A stretch of DNA of 64,000 bases from Pseudoscleropodium purum (taxonomy: Eukaryota; Streptophyta; Bryopsida; Hypnales; Brachytheciaceae). Numbering within the stretch: position 1 is the first letter of the stretch; each line of letters starts with the position of its first letter. The stretch is taken from the NCBI GenBank assembly GCA_963969395.1, contig OZ017795.1, positions 18,891,063 to 18,955,062 of the forward strand. The letters run 5' to 3'. The position numbers and the translations under genes were made by a program. The notes under the pieces are model-generated. The model ran no database searches. It was not told where the DNA came from and worked only from the letters and a program-made list of their open reading frames with translations. This document shows positions 1-14,136 of the stretch, in pieces.

Positions 1-328
1 CCACACGGCTTTTTGTTTCTCCTCGTCTTCCTCTTCGTCCTCTTCGTCCTCCATGCCTACTCTTTGCTTCATCAACTTGGCTTGCCGGGCCACTGCAATA
101 AAACAAACGAGATGATCCCATCGTTCACGAGTGAATGTGAGCAACCAATTCAATCTATCCAATTAAACCCCGTGACCTAATTCGACAATTTTGAATGGAA
201 ATTCGAGTGAGGTGAAACATACTCTTGGCGGCAAGGCCAGTTAGTTCCTCCTCCCCCATCTCCTCGTCCTCGCTGTCCGAGGAAAGACGCTCCATCTTGG
301 CGTCAGAGACCATCCTGAGAGCAGCGTC
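1..328 (-). CDS. Acidic nucleolar-type protein, 5' part only (possible SAS10/UTP3)
   Basis: Two exons read on the minus strand. One covers 328-223, entered after a GCGCAG acceptor and left by a GTATGT donor. The next starts at 92 after a TTGCAG acceptor and runs off the left edge. The joined frame includes MVSDAKMERLSSDSEDEE, then an EELTGLAAKMARQ stretch, then a long Asp/Glu run ending KQKAVW at the edge. Acidic runs around a GLAAK-ARQ segment followed by VWG are what I remember of plant SAS10/UTP3, a component of the small-subunit processome that matures 18S rRNA in the nucleolus; this identity is tentative. The start is unresolved: the first in-frame ATG is at 313-311, but an upstream exon is possible (an AT-rich open stretch ends at a GTCAGT donor near 435). 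Any other acidic nuclear protein is an alternative. Confidence 0.5.
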
Positions 329-560
329 CTGCGCAACAACACCGCAAGCAAGCGAAACCTAGACTCCTCTCAAGCCCTAAAACCATTCGAAGGGTTTCGC
401 GTGGTTTTGGAGCTAGCAGAGTGAGAAAGACTGACCTCTTTAATATCACCTTCTCTAATATCACATGCTTTGTTGTTCTCTTTGCAAGCTCAGGCAACGA
501 ATGTAAGGAACGCCGGAACGGATGTAAGGTTGCTGCATCCAAAACCGCCACTTTTCCTGG

Positions 561-1943
561 TCCTAAAATGTGTTGCGGTGAAATTCAATTTTTTTAAGAT
601 AAAATTAAACTCAACTAAAGAGAAATTCAAGTTAAGGCATTTCATAAATTTTAATCCCTCGGGTGATATTTTATGAATTTATTAAGTTGAGAATAAAGGA
701 TGTATACATGTCACAAGGCTCCCCTTAATTGGACACCCTTGAAGCATGAAATTCTTCAACTACAATTGGCCATCTTTGAAGCATGAAACTCTTCAGCTTC
801 CATTATTATTTCTTGAAAGCTTGTAGTGGTTTGGATATTTGTGCAGTATAATTTAAGACCTAAATGTAGGTGGTGTCTGGAGCTAGAGATAAATGTTGAA
901 AAAAAACAAGAAAAAACAATTCTATAGTTGAAAAATTAATTCAAATTTTGCATTTTGTGACTTATCCTAACTAATTTGAGATCCTTGATTCTAAATATGA
1001 ATTCAAGTTTTTCAACTCAATCATCTAAAGTAAATATAAGTTTTTATGTTGTATTTCAAGATGAAAAAGAGAACAAATATAGAAGTCAATTTTCAAGGTC
1101 AATTCTCTATAGTCATGGGGGACCTCACTCAAAACTAACTCATGCTAACAATGCTCTCACTTGCACAATGTTAGTGCAATGTTTTGTGTTGTGAGAAATT
1201 ACATATAAATAAGAAAATAAAGATTTTGGAAAGTAGATTTAGGACCTCTTTTTTTTACTCATGCAATTCCAAATATGATTTTTATATATTTCACTATGCC
1301 ATTATAATATTATCTCAAACTACTTGTATTAAAAAGCATCTTGAACGCTTAAGTTGTCACAATAGATAAGGTTTGGCATAAATATTCTATTGAGCTAATT
1401 CTCTATCATTAAATAATTTATAGATTTTTTAAGACTTTATTTTGCAAATGCACTATAGTTCAAAAGTGTTTGACTTCAAAAATAACTTTTCTACTTCAAA
1501 AAATGTCCCCTCAAAATTGACTAGGATGAACAAGTTAAAATAAATAAATTAATAATCTACTATAATTAGAATTTAACATTTTAAATTTTAAGAAATAAAA
1601 AATAAAAAATATTCAACCAATCAAATATTTTTGAAAGAATTTTCAATTTTTGGTTAAATTTTTTATTGATAGACATTAATTAGTGTAGTACTAGATGAAT
1701 ATGACACTAAATCCATTGCATGAAGTGAGCCCAATATGGTAATTTTGGGGTTCTTTGAGATAAAAGTAAAAAAAAAGCCCCTAGTTTTGAGCCATGTCTA
1801 GGATATATTCAAGACTACTCCTAGCTAATTTGAAGTCTCTAGTTGCAAACATGAATTCGAAATTTGCAAATTTTTTCGTGCGAGGAAAATAAAAAACACT
1901 TTTTGGTGTTTTCCCAAGGATAAACCTAGCTTGTTCAACATCC
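561..1943. other. AT-rich intergenic DNA, no gene seen
   Basis: No open frame here has convincing protein character or splice context. Small frames at 976-1369 are low-complexity and look like chance. This is the spacer between the minus-strand acidic-protein gene and the foldback element that follows. Confidence 0.6.
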
Positions 1944-2210
1944 TACTACATTTTAGGGAAAAATCTATAAGATATAGGCACCTAAAAGTATCCTTGTACC
2001 TAATTACGTCCCTTTTTAGGAGGGGAAGTCATTTCAGAACATACATGTAGACATACCAAATAGAGCTTACTAATTGTTGACTGACATGATAAGCCATGCA
2101 TGATTCACCTAGATTTGCATTTTAGAATGACTCCCCTTTCTATAAAGGGACACCATTGGGTACAAGGACGCCATTGGTGCCTCTACCTTAACCCCTAATG
2201 CAAGCTAGTG
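1944..2210. repeat. Foldback (MITE-like) inverted repeat
   Basis: An imperfect palindrome of about 267 bp. The segment around 1975-2034 (GGCACC, then CCTTGTACC, GTCCCTTT, AGTCATT) is matched by the reverse complement of 2125-2181, which reads GGCACC, CCTTGTACCC, GTCCCTTT, AGTCATT in the same order. Similarity continues weakly outward to CTACTACA on the left and TAGTG on the right. I could not define a target-site duplication, so the exact ends are approximate. Confidence 0.5.
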
Positions 2211-3394
2211 AATTGGATACTATCACTGTATAGGAGGGGCTCTCAAATACATGTTGCCTAAAGTCCCTTGCATTTTGTCTCACAAAGCTGAGAATTATTT
2301 TGGAGACACCATTACAGAAGATGATGAAGGCTTCATAATTTCAGAAGCTTTGTAGTAGCCGAAGTCTTGGAACTATTTTTTGTATGAATTTTGTAATTGC
2401 AAGCACTTTGATGTAGAAGTCTAGTGGCCATGGGGTCCCAAGTATTGTAACCAGCTGCTATTTATATATCTCTGGGATATTGTTGTACATGGCAAGTTGT
2501 CTCTATCTGCTATGGATTGGGACCGCAACTGGGTCCCCCGGTCACAATTCGATAGCCTTATTGGGTATTACAATTCCAATAGAGGCAGGACAAGGTGTGC
2601 AATTGCCAAGGTGGTCCAATTATAGTCTACAACACGAATTCACAATGGTTTAGGGAGACTTCACCTCTTCAAGTGAAGTTTAAGGCCCACAAAAAAATGT
2701 CTCTTTCCCTAACTGTTAGCAACCGCCCAAGCCCTTCTCATGTCAGGTGAACAAAAGACGTACCTTGAAGTGTGCGGAATACCCAGAGAAGCTGCGAAAA
2801 TGCCAAGTATCTGGTTAAATTCTGCAAAACACACATTCTGTAAGCCCCTGGTGCCATATGTTACATGTTTTTGGTGTTTTATTTTTCTCCTTAATTTTCT
2901 TTGACTCTACAAGATTGTAGTTCTCAGTATTCCCCCCCAAAACCCTAATTCTAAGTCTAAAACAGCAAAGTTCCCCAACCATAGGCCAATTCTGCTTACT
3001 ACCTGCAAAAGGGGTTAAGGCTCAATTTTAGAAAGGGTTGGAAACTCAGAATTAGGTGCAGCTAAGTTACCTTCCTGTTGTTTGTCCTTGAGAGCGTCAG
3101 GGGTTGTTGCAATAAAACGGGACTGACGTCACGGATTCCAACCATGGCCAGTCGCCCAGTTCCCACTTCCCAGAGTAGCCAAAGTGCCAAACCCTGGTCG
3201 TCTTCCGTTTCGCACATATTACCGATTTCGCACTTTCATTGCAACAATCGACTTCACAGTGTGATGTCGTAACTTTCCACGATTCTTCGAAGCTCGAGGT
3301 TAGCTTCCAGCAACTGGAGGTCGCCACTACTCTCGCCTTGCACATCACGAGCTTCTGTTGCCAAAAATTTTCTGCTCTCCAAATATTGAACGCC
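2211..3394. other. Spacer and leader upstream of the cyclophilin gene
   Basis: No convincing coding frame. From about 3080 to 3394 the base composition becomes less AT-rich and CpG dinucleotides appear, as expected for a promoter and 5' leader of the cyclophilin gene that starts at 3395. No clear TATA box was seen. Confidence 0.5.
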
Positions 3395-6179
3395 ATGACA
3401 TCTCCTTGCGCTTTCCTCGCGCTAGTCTTTCCTTACTTGCTGCTCTTGACTGGCAGTGGTCGTGTACAAGCTGACGCGGAGGCTCAGCTTGGCAACACTC
3501 GGGTCGTCTTCCAGGTAATGGACTCTCCCGTCCCTTCGGAGCGCCTTCTTTGAGCTTCCCGGGATCGAATTTCATTGAAGCGTTTGGAGAGAAGAAAATT
3601 TTGTAGGCGTACTTCTTGCGAACATTGTAGTCGAGGGATTTATGATTGAATGCGGTATTTTATGCGCTGAATGTAGTTCCTACTGTTGAAGGAATGAGAA
3701 TTTTATTGTTTGCTAGGGTATTTTAATGCACAAAACACGTTGTTCTGATTTTAAGTTGGTGTATTTTCTTAAAATCAATTCTAGAGTATTCTCGTGTAGT
3801 TCTCTTGCAAGATTTTAGGGTGTCGCATTAGGTATCACAATTGAGACTGGTACGTTTCATACTGTGTTACAAATGTTTCCATCAATTTGGCAATTTTGTC
3901 CTAATCTTGCTTCTATGTAGAATCCGGTGGACATGATTGTAGTTCTGGTCAGTACTCTCCACAGCAGCAATCGTCGAAGAAGCTTTGTTCCGCATACATT
4001 GACTGAGTTTATCTAATCGACCACTCTCTTTAGCTTTTGTTGGACTGAGTCTGTGAGTTTGATCTTGTGAAGTCTCTCACTGTGGCAGACCACGTATGGA
4101 GATATTGAGTTTGGATTCTATCCGGACGTTGCTCCCAAAACTGTGGCGCATATCATGAAGCTAGTTCGCCTCGGTGGTTACAACACCAATCACTTTTTCC
4201 GAGTAAGGCCCGACTTTCTCCTCGAACGGCAAGTCAGGGGAAACTTTTTAGCGTCACTTTTTTAGCGTTTTAACCAATATGTAAGAGTGTAATTTCTGAG
4301 AGATTGTACAGTGTAGAGCCCTGGAGAGATCACTGTGGGTACAGAGTTTTGTTTGTTGAGATCAAATTTTAATCGCTCAGTATGAATTTCTTATGCAATT
4401 TCAAAATGGAAGGTTGCAGTCGAGAACCAGATTTTCCATTCAAAGATGAGTAGTCATAGATTCTTAGCTTAGTCATTCTTAGACCTAAGTTGCTTATTGA
4501 ATACCAACCATAGATGCGTTGCTGCTGTTAACAGGGGTCATTATAGGTGACCCTAACATTGTTATCACCCCCTACCTAATCTGAGGCTGCGGGAATGACA
4601 TTCAGTGCACATTGAGTGTGAATAAGAGTTATTCTAGAGATGGGAAAGAAACCGTAGCCAGGATTGGCTTCATATGCTCATCTTGATGTTTGGGCGATTT
4701 TATATGCTGCTGGTGTCATTGACCTGCGTTGCTGATGAGGCCGGGTTTGCAGGTTGACAGAGGATTTGTAGCTCAGGTTGCTGATGTGATTGGAGGTCGT
4801 GAGGCCCCACTGAACGCTGAGCAACGGACTGAAGGGGAGAAAACTGTTCCCGGCGAGTTTTCCAAAGTAAAGCATGTTCGTGGCATCTTGTCTATGGGGA
4901 GGTGAGCATTAGTGCCCTCGGATATCCACTCTTAACATTGTTTGCCTCTTAAACCCTAAATATCTAGGTTCTCATTTGTACTTTCTTTGAATGGATGACG
5001 CCATATCTAATTGATCTTCTATAAGGTTTTTGTACTCCCTTACCCTTTTTGCAAGGTAGAGAAACAGTGACTGAGCTATAAATCATGTCTAGACCGTGTC
5101 ACAGTCATTGATCCAGTCACTTTGTCACCTGTCCTATTTCATCGTAATCAAGTCTACGTGCTCTGGATTTCATATTGAAGATCTAGTCCATCGTGCTGAG
5201 TTCTTCGTGGTGTTGATCGGCGTGCAGGTACAGCGATCCTGACAGTGCAGGATCATCATTCTCAATGCTTCTGGGGAACGCTCCCCATCTTGATGGGCAG
5301 GTTGGGACTCCCCTCCAGGATCACGTAACTGATCTGTTATTATCCTAGTAGCAACTTCAAAGCTTATTAGACTGAAATCTGAAGGGTGCAGAAGATATTA
5401 CGAACATATTCTCAGGATTGTAAAGGCTGTCTGCAATATTACCAAGCACTGTTTTTAACATTGGGATGGTGGTTGGCTGACAGTATGCTGTTTTTGGGAA
5501 AGTTACTAAAGGTGATGAAGTTCTTTCAAAGCTTGAGGAACTGCCAACTCGCAAAGAAGGCATTTTTGTGATGGTGAGTTAAAAATTCGTCATGATCACG
5601 CTAGCACTCCATCCTAGCATGAAGCTACTGTATGTTATAATTACGTAAGGGGCACTCCTTGTTCAACTTGTAATGATTTGTGGACCATTTACTGCATGTG
5701 AATTCATCACGGCCAGCCGCTCCAACGCATCACCATCTTGTCAACATATTATTATGGTATGTGGATACAGTTAGCACCTGGCTGAAGCTTTCCATGATGT
5801 TCATGATTTGTTTTTGTTGACATTCCAAATACTTTTCTTGTTAGTCTAACTTCTTGTTTGTATTTGGAGACTAGTGTCTCACCGTTAGATTCTTGACCTT
5901 GTGGTGGTTAACAGAAACTTAAGTTCCTCGTCCAAAAATTATGTTGGCTTGGCAGACATCGAGGAGAACAACGACGAGATTGTAAGCTGTAAGGAACAGG
6001 TCGATATTCTGAAAAGACGCCTGATCGAAGCCAACAACGACATTCAACTACAAGTATGGTATTGCTTGCTGGTCATATTGTTTGCAAGTTTCTACGTACA
6101 TTTCTCGTTCTATTTCCATCCTCGTGTGTCAGAAAATCTTATGTTCGTCATTTTGCAGAGGACAAAATGCCTTCCTTGA
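3395..6179 (+). CDS. CYP23: Peptidyl-prolyl cis-trans isomerase, secretory cyclophilin (CYP23 type)
   Basis: Eight exons, all with GT..AG junctions and consistent phase: 3395-3514, 4089-4202, 4753-4901, 5228-5300, 5484-5573, 5717-5756, 5956-6053, 6159-6179. They give about 234 residues. The start MTSPCAFLA opens a hydrophobic signal peptide (FLALVFPYLLLL), so the protein should enter the secretory pathway. The cyclophilin fold begins at TTYGDIEFGF and includes NTNHFFRVDRGFVAQ, which keeps the Arg, Phe and Gln of the active site, then SSSFSMLLGNAPHLDGQYAVFGKV. Two usual catalytic-pocket residues are replaced: Trp by His, and His by Tyr in DGQYAVFG, as I recall for Arabidopsis CYP23, so isomerase activity may be weak. 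The C-terminal tail DIEENNDEIV...KRRL is charged and helical and ends RTKCLP. Family length is about 226 residues, so the gene looks intact. An alternative acceptor before AAACTTAAG at 5915 would give an immediate stop. Confidence 0.93.
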
Positions 6180-9100
6180 GCAGACTGACGTCGACAACTT
6201 GTTCAAAGCTTTGTCGACCTCTCGAGGATTGTGTATAGACTATTGAACAATGCCGCATGTCAAGAAATGAGTTGGTTCTAAAGGTACAATATCAGGACAA
6301 GCAGAACAGTACTTGTTTGGATGCAGACAGTTTGCGAAGGCTTACAGTCTCGCCTGGTTATTGTCATTGCTCTTGTATTATTTTCTACAGTTGAGGTTAT
6401 GGTGAGCTTCCGACATCTGGAGATCTCAGTTACTTTGAGTGGCTATGAGTTCAGACACTTGCAACTGTCCTGACACGCTGACTTCGCAACAATGTACTCA
6501 TGATATATACAATTATATCCTAAGTTTTTTCGCTTCAACTTGAGATCCTAAGTATGTTATGCAACATCATTTATGATCCCTTGAATATAAGTTATGCATT
6601 AGGGTAGAAGTACCTCTTTTGGATAACTTACGGATTTCAGCCTGTATGATGTGGGAAGTCATGAAGGAACTGAGTTCAGTGTGTGCAAAAATAAGGTTGA
6701 GAGAGAATGTAAAAAAAAAAGAAATTTTTTCTCCTAAAATGAATATTTTATTGAATATAAAAGTGGATTTTTCACCTTGACCCATCCCTATCACATAGAT
6801 TGACCTATTGTGGTTAGCTTTGGCACTTCTCCCTAGGCCAAGAGGGAAGAGAGATGAGTGGAGGAAAAGGTACAAACAAAGAATTATTTTCAAGGACCAT
6901 TGCATCTTGTTATTCTCCACAATAGGTTAGTCTAAGAAGCCATGATTAGGGGCTATTCAAAATAGGTTCATCTACTTTAAACCATGGCAATAGATTCAAC
7001 AATTAGTATCATTCATTTGAATGTCATTTTAACCTTTATAGGATGGAGCCAATGACTATGTAGCTAACTTTCATATCTTTTGCTTTGTATAGTCAAAATT
7101 GCCACTAAAAAATCAATGGAAATTTTTATTTTTTATAATCCAAGAGATAAGAATATGGAATTTGTTTTCTATGAGTTATAAAATTGTCAAATTTTTGTTA
7201 CAAATTGAAAATATAAAAAAATTTGGATTGAAATTCATATCAATTATCAAATTCACTTGAAAAAACTAAAAATTTCACCATCGGATTTATATAATAGTGT
7301 AGTTTTATTAGATTGCAAACCAAGACTTTGCATTGTCCTTTAACTTGACATTTAGTTGGCTATAGTAAAAGGCTAGAACTTCAAATTTTCATATAGTATA
7401 ATAAATTTTTAATTTTTTTCAAAATCTCAATTTGGATTAAAATGAAGACTTTATATACTTCATTTCATTAATTGGGCTCAAATTCAAAATAGATCTTTTT
7501 ATGAATAAAATTTAGATTAATTATATAAAACAATAGGTTCCCAAAAGACAACTTGTGTAATTTGTTTTTAAAAATATTTTTTATATATAATAGTCAATAA
7601 TACCTCAATGAAGATATTTCCACCATCAATTGCAACAAATACATTCAAAGAACTCTCAAAAAATATTTTGGATGATGAATTATAATCTTTAATTTAATAT
7701 TGTTGAGTTGAAACAATTAAATGCAATTTCTTGGTACAATTGACTTCGTATAGTTAATATTTGAACCTAATCATGTTCAATTGCAACACTATATACCACT
7801 CTCCATGGTATCACTTCATAAGGGCTCTCTTCTATGATGGAATATGTCATGCTTTTTACTTCATGAGGGCAATACTATAGTGCTTAATAAAGAAGAATAT
7901 TATGTCATTTTGTTTTAGTTACCTTTTACAAATCTTTTAATCAAGAGTGATTGCAAAAAACACTTGTCTTTTTATTTGTCCCTTTGGCTTTAGACAAGTG
8001 AATTTTTGCTTATAATTTTTTGATTTAACACCTAATTTAACATGACTATATAATGGCATGCTATATCTTTCATTTTCTGTAATGCAACATTTGTTTGACA
8101 AAATGTGACATACGAATATGTTTGCATTTGTTATGTTGTTGCATTCCAACTAATATAATAAATGTCAAGGCATATGAGACTTTAACAAGAATAGTCTCAA
8201 ATAGGGCACAATTCGTTAAGCATAAAAAAAAAACATTGTCTCCAACAAGACAACAACATGCATCATGAGATTTTCATAGAATATAGGATAAGGTAGACAA
8301 GCCCATTTTCTTTAGCTACCTATTTCTATCACGCTACTTTTGACCCCAATACTGTTCAAAAAATCATCCAAATCCATTCATTGTTTGAAAAAATCACTAT
8401 AGTGATTGCATAACTTATATAGGACAATATTCAAATGTTTTTACCTTGCAAGAGTATATTAATAGAGATTTAGGCAATAGTCTTAGATACACTAGATTTG
8501 GTGCCAATGACAACATTGCATTTTGACAAATTGGAGAGGGAGGCATGTTGGGTGTAGGATCATTTGCCTTCTTAAGTTTTATGGTTAACACTTAAGTACC
8601 ATTGGATATGTAGGAGAGTGATTATGGGCTCTTTATAGGATGTTCATAATTTCACTCTATGAATTGTTTTCTATCAAGGTAGACTACTTCAAAAATTCAT
8701 AGAAATTACAATTTTAATTGAATAATTGTAATTTTACTTGGGTTGAGTTTGTAAAAGAAGCACAAGCCTATAAAAATATGTGCCCCTCTTGGAGTTTGCT
8801 AGTTTTCATGGTAATAATCCTTTTTACTTTAATGGAACAAGGTGTGAGCCCTGAAGTTGTTACTTGGAGCTCTAGGATTATTTTTTGTGAATGTTTGCAA
8901 CATATTAGCAAATATTTATACAATTATGCATAAATTGCAGTATTTGAGTGGAATTGGTAGCAGTTCCTGCCAATTGAGTTAGAAGTCTTCTCAGAAGTAA
9001 GAAAAATGCTTATCAATATGTTTCCACATTTTTAAGTCTTACTTGAGAGATTGTGAGCGTAGATTAGCAGTTTTGAATGAAGTCAAGATGTGAAAGTTAA

Positions 9101-10420
9101 TCAAACCCAATGTCTTGTCCATGTAACAATTAACCACTACAAAGTGCATGTGACAATCTAGCTAAGCATCATAATCTATTTTTAGGTCTAAAGAGTCCAA
9201 TAGTATGAAGAATCTAAATTATAGAAAATTTGGATTAGTTATATTAGTCTTGCAAGTAACTGCTAAATATCAACTAAAATGAAGAGTAGACAAAGGAGGA
9301 AAAGATTGGAACATATAGAGAGGTGCCTTTAGAGTGAAAGCATGCCAAAAGATTAACGAAGGAGCCAATCATCCACAACAAACCTTGATACTAGAATGTT
9401 TTTCCCCTCAGGTAGAAATCATTGCAGAGTTGTTAATATTAGCCTCTCCATGAATAGTGCAATTGAAAATTTGGTTTGTCCTTAATCTTTTTGGAACTTT
9501 CTAAAGGTTGCCCAAAAAGTTTTGGGATTTTACAAACTTCCACGATGACTCCATAGGAAGTCAATTGCGTTTAAATTGTTGGTAAATTTGTAGAAATTAC
9601 CAAGAGTGTGGTAAAATTCCACTAAAAATTGGAATAGAGTTTTATTTGCTAATAAAGCATCTTGTCAAGTTTGAAGACTTTTTGATGAACAAAATACCAG
9701 AATTGGCAACAACATTGAATTTCATAAGAAACTACAACATGGCAACACGTTGCCAACAAACCAAGAGCATACAGAGTCTGATTGGAGTAAATGAGGAGTC
9801 TATTCTTACTTTTGTAGACCATCCCAACAACTTTGTCTAGTCAATTTTTTCAACAAGTTCGAATCCCAAAAGTTAGGATTTTTACTTACCTCGTGAATCA
9901 TCGTGAGCGCATTTTAATTACAAAAATGGCTAAAAAAATAGAATTGAAGAGTCCCTGCAAGTAATTGGGGTCTTTTGAACATGAGGGTGCAGTTAGTTTT
10001 TGATTTGGAATTGATCTCTAGAAGATAGGAAGGATCAATTCATTAAATTGATTTTTTTAGGTAATTTTGGGTAATTCTAAATTAGTTTCCTAAATATCTT
10101 GGAGATTATCTAAGATTTGATTTAGTTAGATTTCCAAATCTTGCCTTTTAAAGCCAATTTGGACTTGAAGAGGATTATTTAGAAATTGACTTTAAGTTAA
10201 ACACAAAATATCTAGAGTTAATTAGGATTTGATTCCACAAAATCTTTGAAAAATCAACGGATTTGATTTGGATACTATTCTTAGGCTATTTAGGGCTTTT
10301 GAGGAACCTACTTGAGGACCTTCCTTTTGATTAAACAAAGATTTGTTGGACAAATATTTAGGGGTAGATTATGGTAGTTTAGAAAAAAATTTGGGTAAAA
10401 ATACAAAAATATCTTGTGGT
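6180..10420. other. 3' UTR then AT-rich intergenic DNA
   Basis: The first few hundred bases are probably the cyclophilin 3' UTR. The rest is AT-rich with no frame of protein character. The frame at 9646-9840 (FLMNKIPELATTLNF) is open but short and unsupported. The stretch 7951-8010 resembles 40675-40745 (AACACTTGTC, then TTTGTCCC, then AAGTGA), so it belongs to a dispersed repeat of unknown type. Confidence 0.55.
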
Positions 10421-11340
10421 AAATGAGGAGGTGGGCCCTTCCACACGAGTATATAAGGGCCTTCCCTCCTTGTTTCTCACAACCCATTCTTGCAACCCAT
10501 TTTCTTTGGTCCCAAAGCTTTGGCACACGTTTTCTTGTATCGACACTCTGTCGAACAAACTTGCTCTTGTGTATTGACACATTGTTGGACACATTCATTC
10601 TTGGTACACCACTATTGTTAGGGTGACCAAATTTGTGCTCAATTCTTGTTCTTGTGTTAGTGAAGAAAGTTTTTAAGGACTTTGGATTCCCTTTAAAACT
10701 AACAATCCTCACAAATAAGTTGTTGAAGCTATTAAGTTTGCTCGATTGTGGTTTTTTTAGAGTATTGAAAATTGGATTCCCAAACTCATTAGTTGTGGCA
10801 TTAAAACACGTATCTTAATTTAAAATTCTTAAGGTGGCGAAGTTAGTCTTTGCCAAAAGGTTTTTAATTAAAAATTTTGATCAACTCACATTATACAATG
10901 GAGTTGGTTTGATTTTAATTCTAAAAGTTTGGTTTAAACACTGTTATGCATATCTCCTTTAAGAATTGAAAACTTGGATACTAGAATTGGTTTGATTTTA
11001 ATCCTAAAGTTTGGTTTGAACGTTGTCATGCGTATCTCCTTTAGGTTTTAAACACTTGGATACTAAGAATTGGTTTGATTTTAATTCTAAAGTTTGATTT
11101 AAACATTGTCATGCATACCTCCTTTAGAAATTAAAACCCAAACAAATTTTTAATTGAATTAGCTTGGGGGCCTTCCGGCATGGCGAAGCTTTGGCCTTTA
11201 ATCTTTTGGAAATACGATGAAACCTTAAAACGGCAAAGACATGGTTTTAAGAAAAATATTTTAAGTCAAGATTTTTGTCAAAGTTAGCCTAGGGTTGCCC
11301 TCGCTTGGCGAAGCTTTAACTTTATTCTCTAAACCTTGTA
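10420..11340 (+). promoter_or_regulatory. LTR-like promoter segment with diverged tandem repeat
   Basis: A strong TATA-like box TATATAAGGGCC at 10451 follows GC-richer sequence (GGTGGGCCCTTCC) and is followed by C/T-rich leader, the look of a U3-R junction in a plant LTR retrotransposon. About 450 bp downstream, 10900-11150 holds three diverged copies of a unit of about 85 bp with the order TTGGTTTGATTTTAAT, AAAGTTTG, then CCTCCTTTAG or TCTCCTTTAG. No paired LTR, primer site or pol gene is near, so this could be a solo LTR or a fragment. The element ends were not found. Confidence 0.35.
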
Positions 11341-13117
11341 AAAATTAGTACCTAACAAGTTTTGACTTGTTACAAGCTATCTAATCTCAAATACCACTAA
11401 ATTCTTACCTTTTCTTCTTTAAACTCTCTCTTGATATCCCTCTCTTTTCAAAACCTTTGTCTTAGAATTTGCTAGGAACTTTAGATTAGAATCTACTCGT
11501 TAGATTGGTTAGAAAAAATATCCCTAAAACAATCCAAACACATTAGCTAGTTAGTTTCGCTTTATTTTGATTGATTTGTTGGTCGATTTAGACTATAATT
11601 CCAACCTCCAATCCATTAATTAGAATGACTTAGTTAAGTTTATATTCCAAAAATTCATAAAAATTAGATTAGATTTAGTTTTTTCCTTTATAGTTTGATT
11701 TAACCACCAAGTTTTAACTTTTATAATTAGTGAGTTTGAAAGTATTCAAATTTGATTAAAAAACATAAAAAAAAGTTCATTGCTTGGAGGCTAGAAACTA
11801 GACTAGATCTAACACCCTCTTTATATTTTGATTTGAATCCACACTAGAACCTGTTGTATATGTTTTGACTTTAGAAGGTGACGTTAAAAATACTCACACA
11901 AGGTGGAAGCTCAATTATCTACTCATAATAAAAAAAACATTGAAATAGTATATTTTTAGAAGAAGAAAAAAGATCTCAATTAAGCATGATAAATTAATTT
12001 TTTTAAACTAAAAAAATGAGGGAAATCAAATACTCGTTGGAGTTCAAAAGATTTGTTTGTAATTTCAAGCCTCCAATAAAAAGTTATAGAGAAAGTTCAA
12101 AGAAGGATTTCAGGTACATTTTTCAAACTTCTTTTTTTAACTTTGTTCAAAATTTTTTATTTGAGGCTTCAAATTATAAATAGATTTTAGAAGATAAAAT
12201 TAAAATATATTCATCACATTTTTTAAGTTAGACAAAATTTGAAAAACACCCGATATACCATACTTTAACTAGGTCTAAAGTTCTAATAAATGCAAAACTA
12301 TTTTGTTTTTGGCATATCCCATTTGGATTGTTATATCTCCTACTAGCATTTGTATAAAGTATTTGCATTCAATTTTTTCATAGTTCTATCATTAACCTCT
12401 AAAGTTCCATGACTATATATACTTTTATCAAAAACGTTCAAAAATTGCTATTTTTAATACAAATACCAAAATTTTGAAATTTTTTGATACATGTAATATG
12501 AGATATTGTAGTATGCTGACTTGAAAATATATGGTAAAAATTTCAGAAATTTCCACCATGTGGATTGTAAGATATAAGCATTCAAATTGGCACTGAAATC
12601 ATTTTTGGAGCCATGTGAAACATATTAAGTTGCACTTTACAAGCTCACTTATCTATAAGAAATTGTCCTAAATGATGGTACTTCTTTGCTTTCTTTTTCC
12701 TAGGCAAGTTGAGCACTTGCTTGAAAATTTTTAGATCATTTGGAATTGTACAACATATAGGAATAAATAAATAGTAGTAGAGAATGATTCAAAATACTAA
12801 ATTGTTAAGAATTTAATTATGGAATTGAAAAATACCAATCCCAATGATTGCAATGTTGTAATAAACAATCTATACTCTATAATTTTATTTCATTAAAAAA
12901 ATATTGAAAATTGAATAAGATAAAGGACTTCAAAGTTTATTTTAGAGTAGTGGATCCATAACTACTTGTAATCTAAAAATCCTCATAACTTTTGAGTCAT
13001 TGATCAAAATGGAATGATTCAAAGCTTTTGACGTTTGTATAACTTGAGAAAACCAATTTCAAATTTTTGATTATGAAAAAAGTGATTTTTTCTTATCTAC
13101 CCAAATTGACCATTTAC
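11341..13117. other. AT-rich intergenic DNA, no gene seen
   Basis: Low-complexity AT-rich sequence with runs of A or T. No open frame, repeat unit or splice context stands out. Confidence 0.6.
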
Positions 13118-13639
<522 letters not shown>

Positions 13640-14136
13640 TATTAGGCCATAATTTTTTACTCATATTTCCAAATGTCATGAAATTTAGTGCATATGAAAG
13701 ATATTCTTTGTCCCCACTTTCTGTTAAAATTTAACCAAAAATTTGAAATCTCCAATTACACATACCTCCCCCAAATTGTTATTTAGCCAAAAAAAGTATG
13801 CTAGTCTTTTATAGGTTTATTGGAATAAGAATTATATTTGAACATGCTAATAATAATAGAATCATTTAGTACATATAAGGCATATTTTAAAACTTTAATA
13901 AGGATTAAATATGGATTGCAATGACATTATATTGGAGGCAATATGTATGTATCAAAAAACTTTGAATTCATTTCTTTTTCCACTTCATCCACCATGTCAA
14001 ATCCACTTCATTTACCATGTCATCAATAAAAGTTCATTTAAGAAATTTAGAGGAGCCCTATTCATGTTTGTTTTAACATACAAAAAAAATCTATAGTGTT
14101 TAAATTTTCAAGTTAGACCACATTAACTTAAATAAT

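Noticed and set aside
9850..9875. AGTTCGAATCCC resembling a tRNA B box
   Set aside because: No acceptor stem, A box or anticodon arm could be placed upstream.
10308..10818. Overlapping frames of 60-134 codons on both strands
   Set aside because: They overlap an LTR-like promoter patch on opposite strands and have no domain or splice context.
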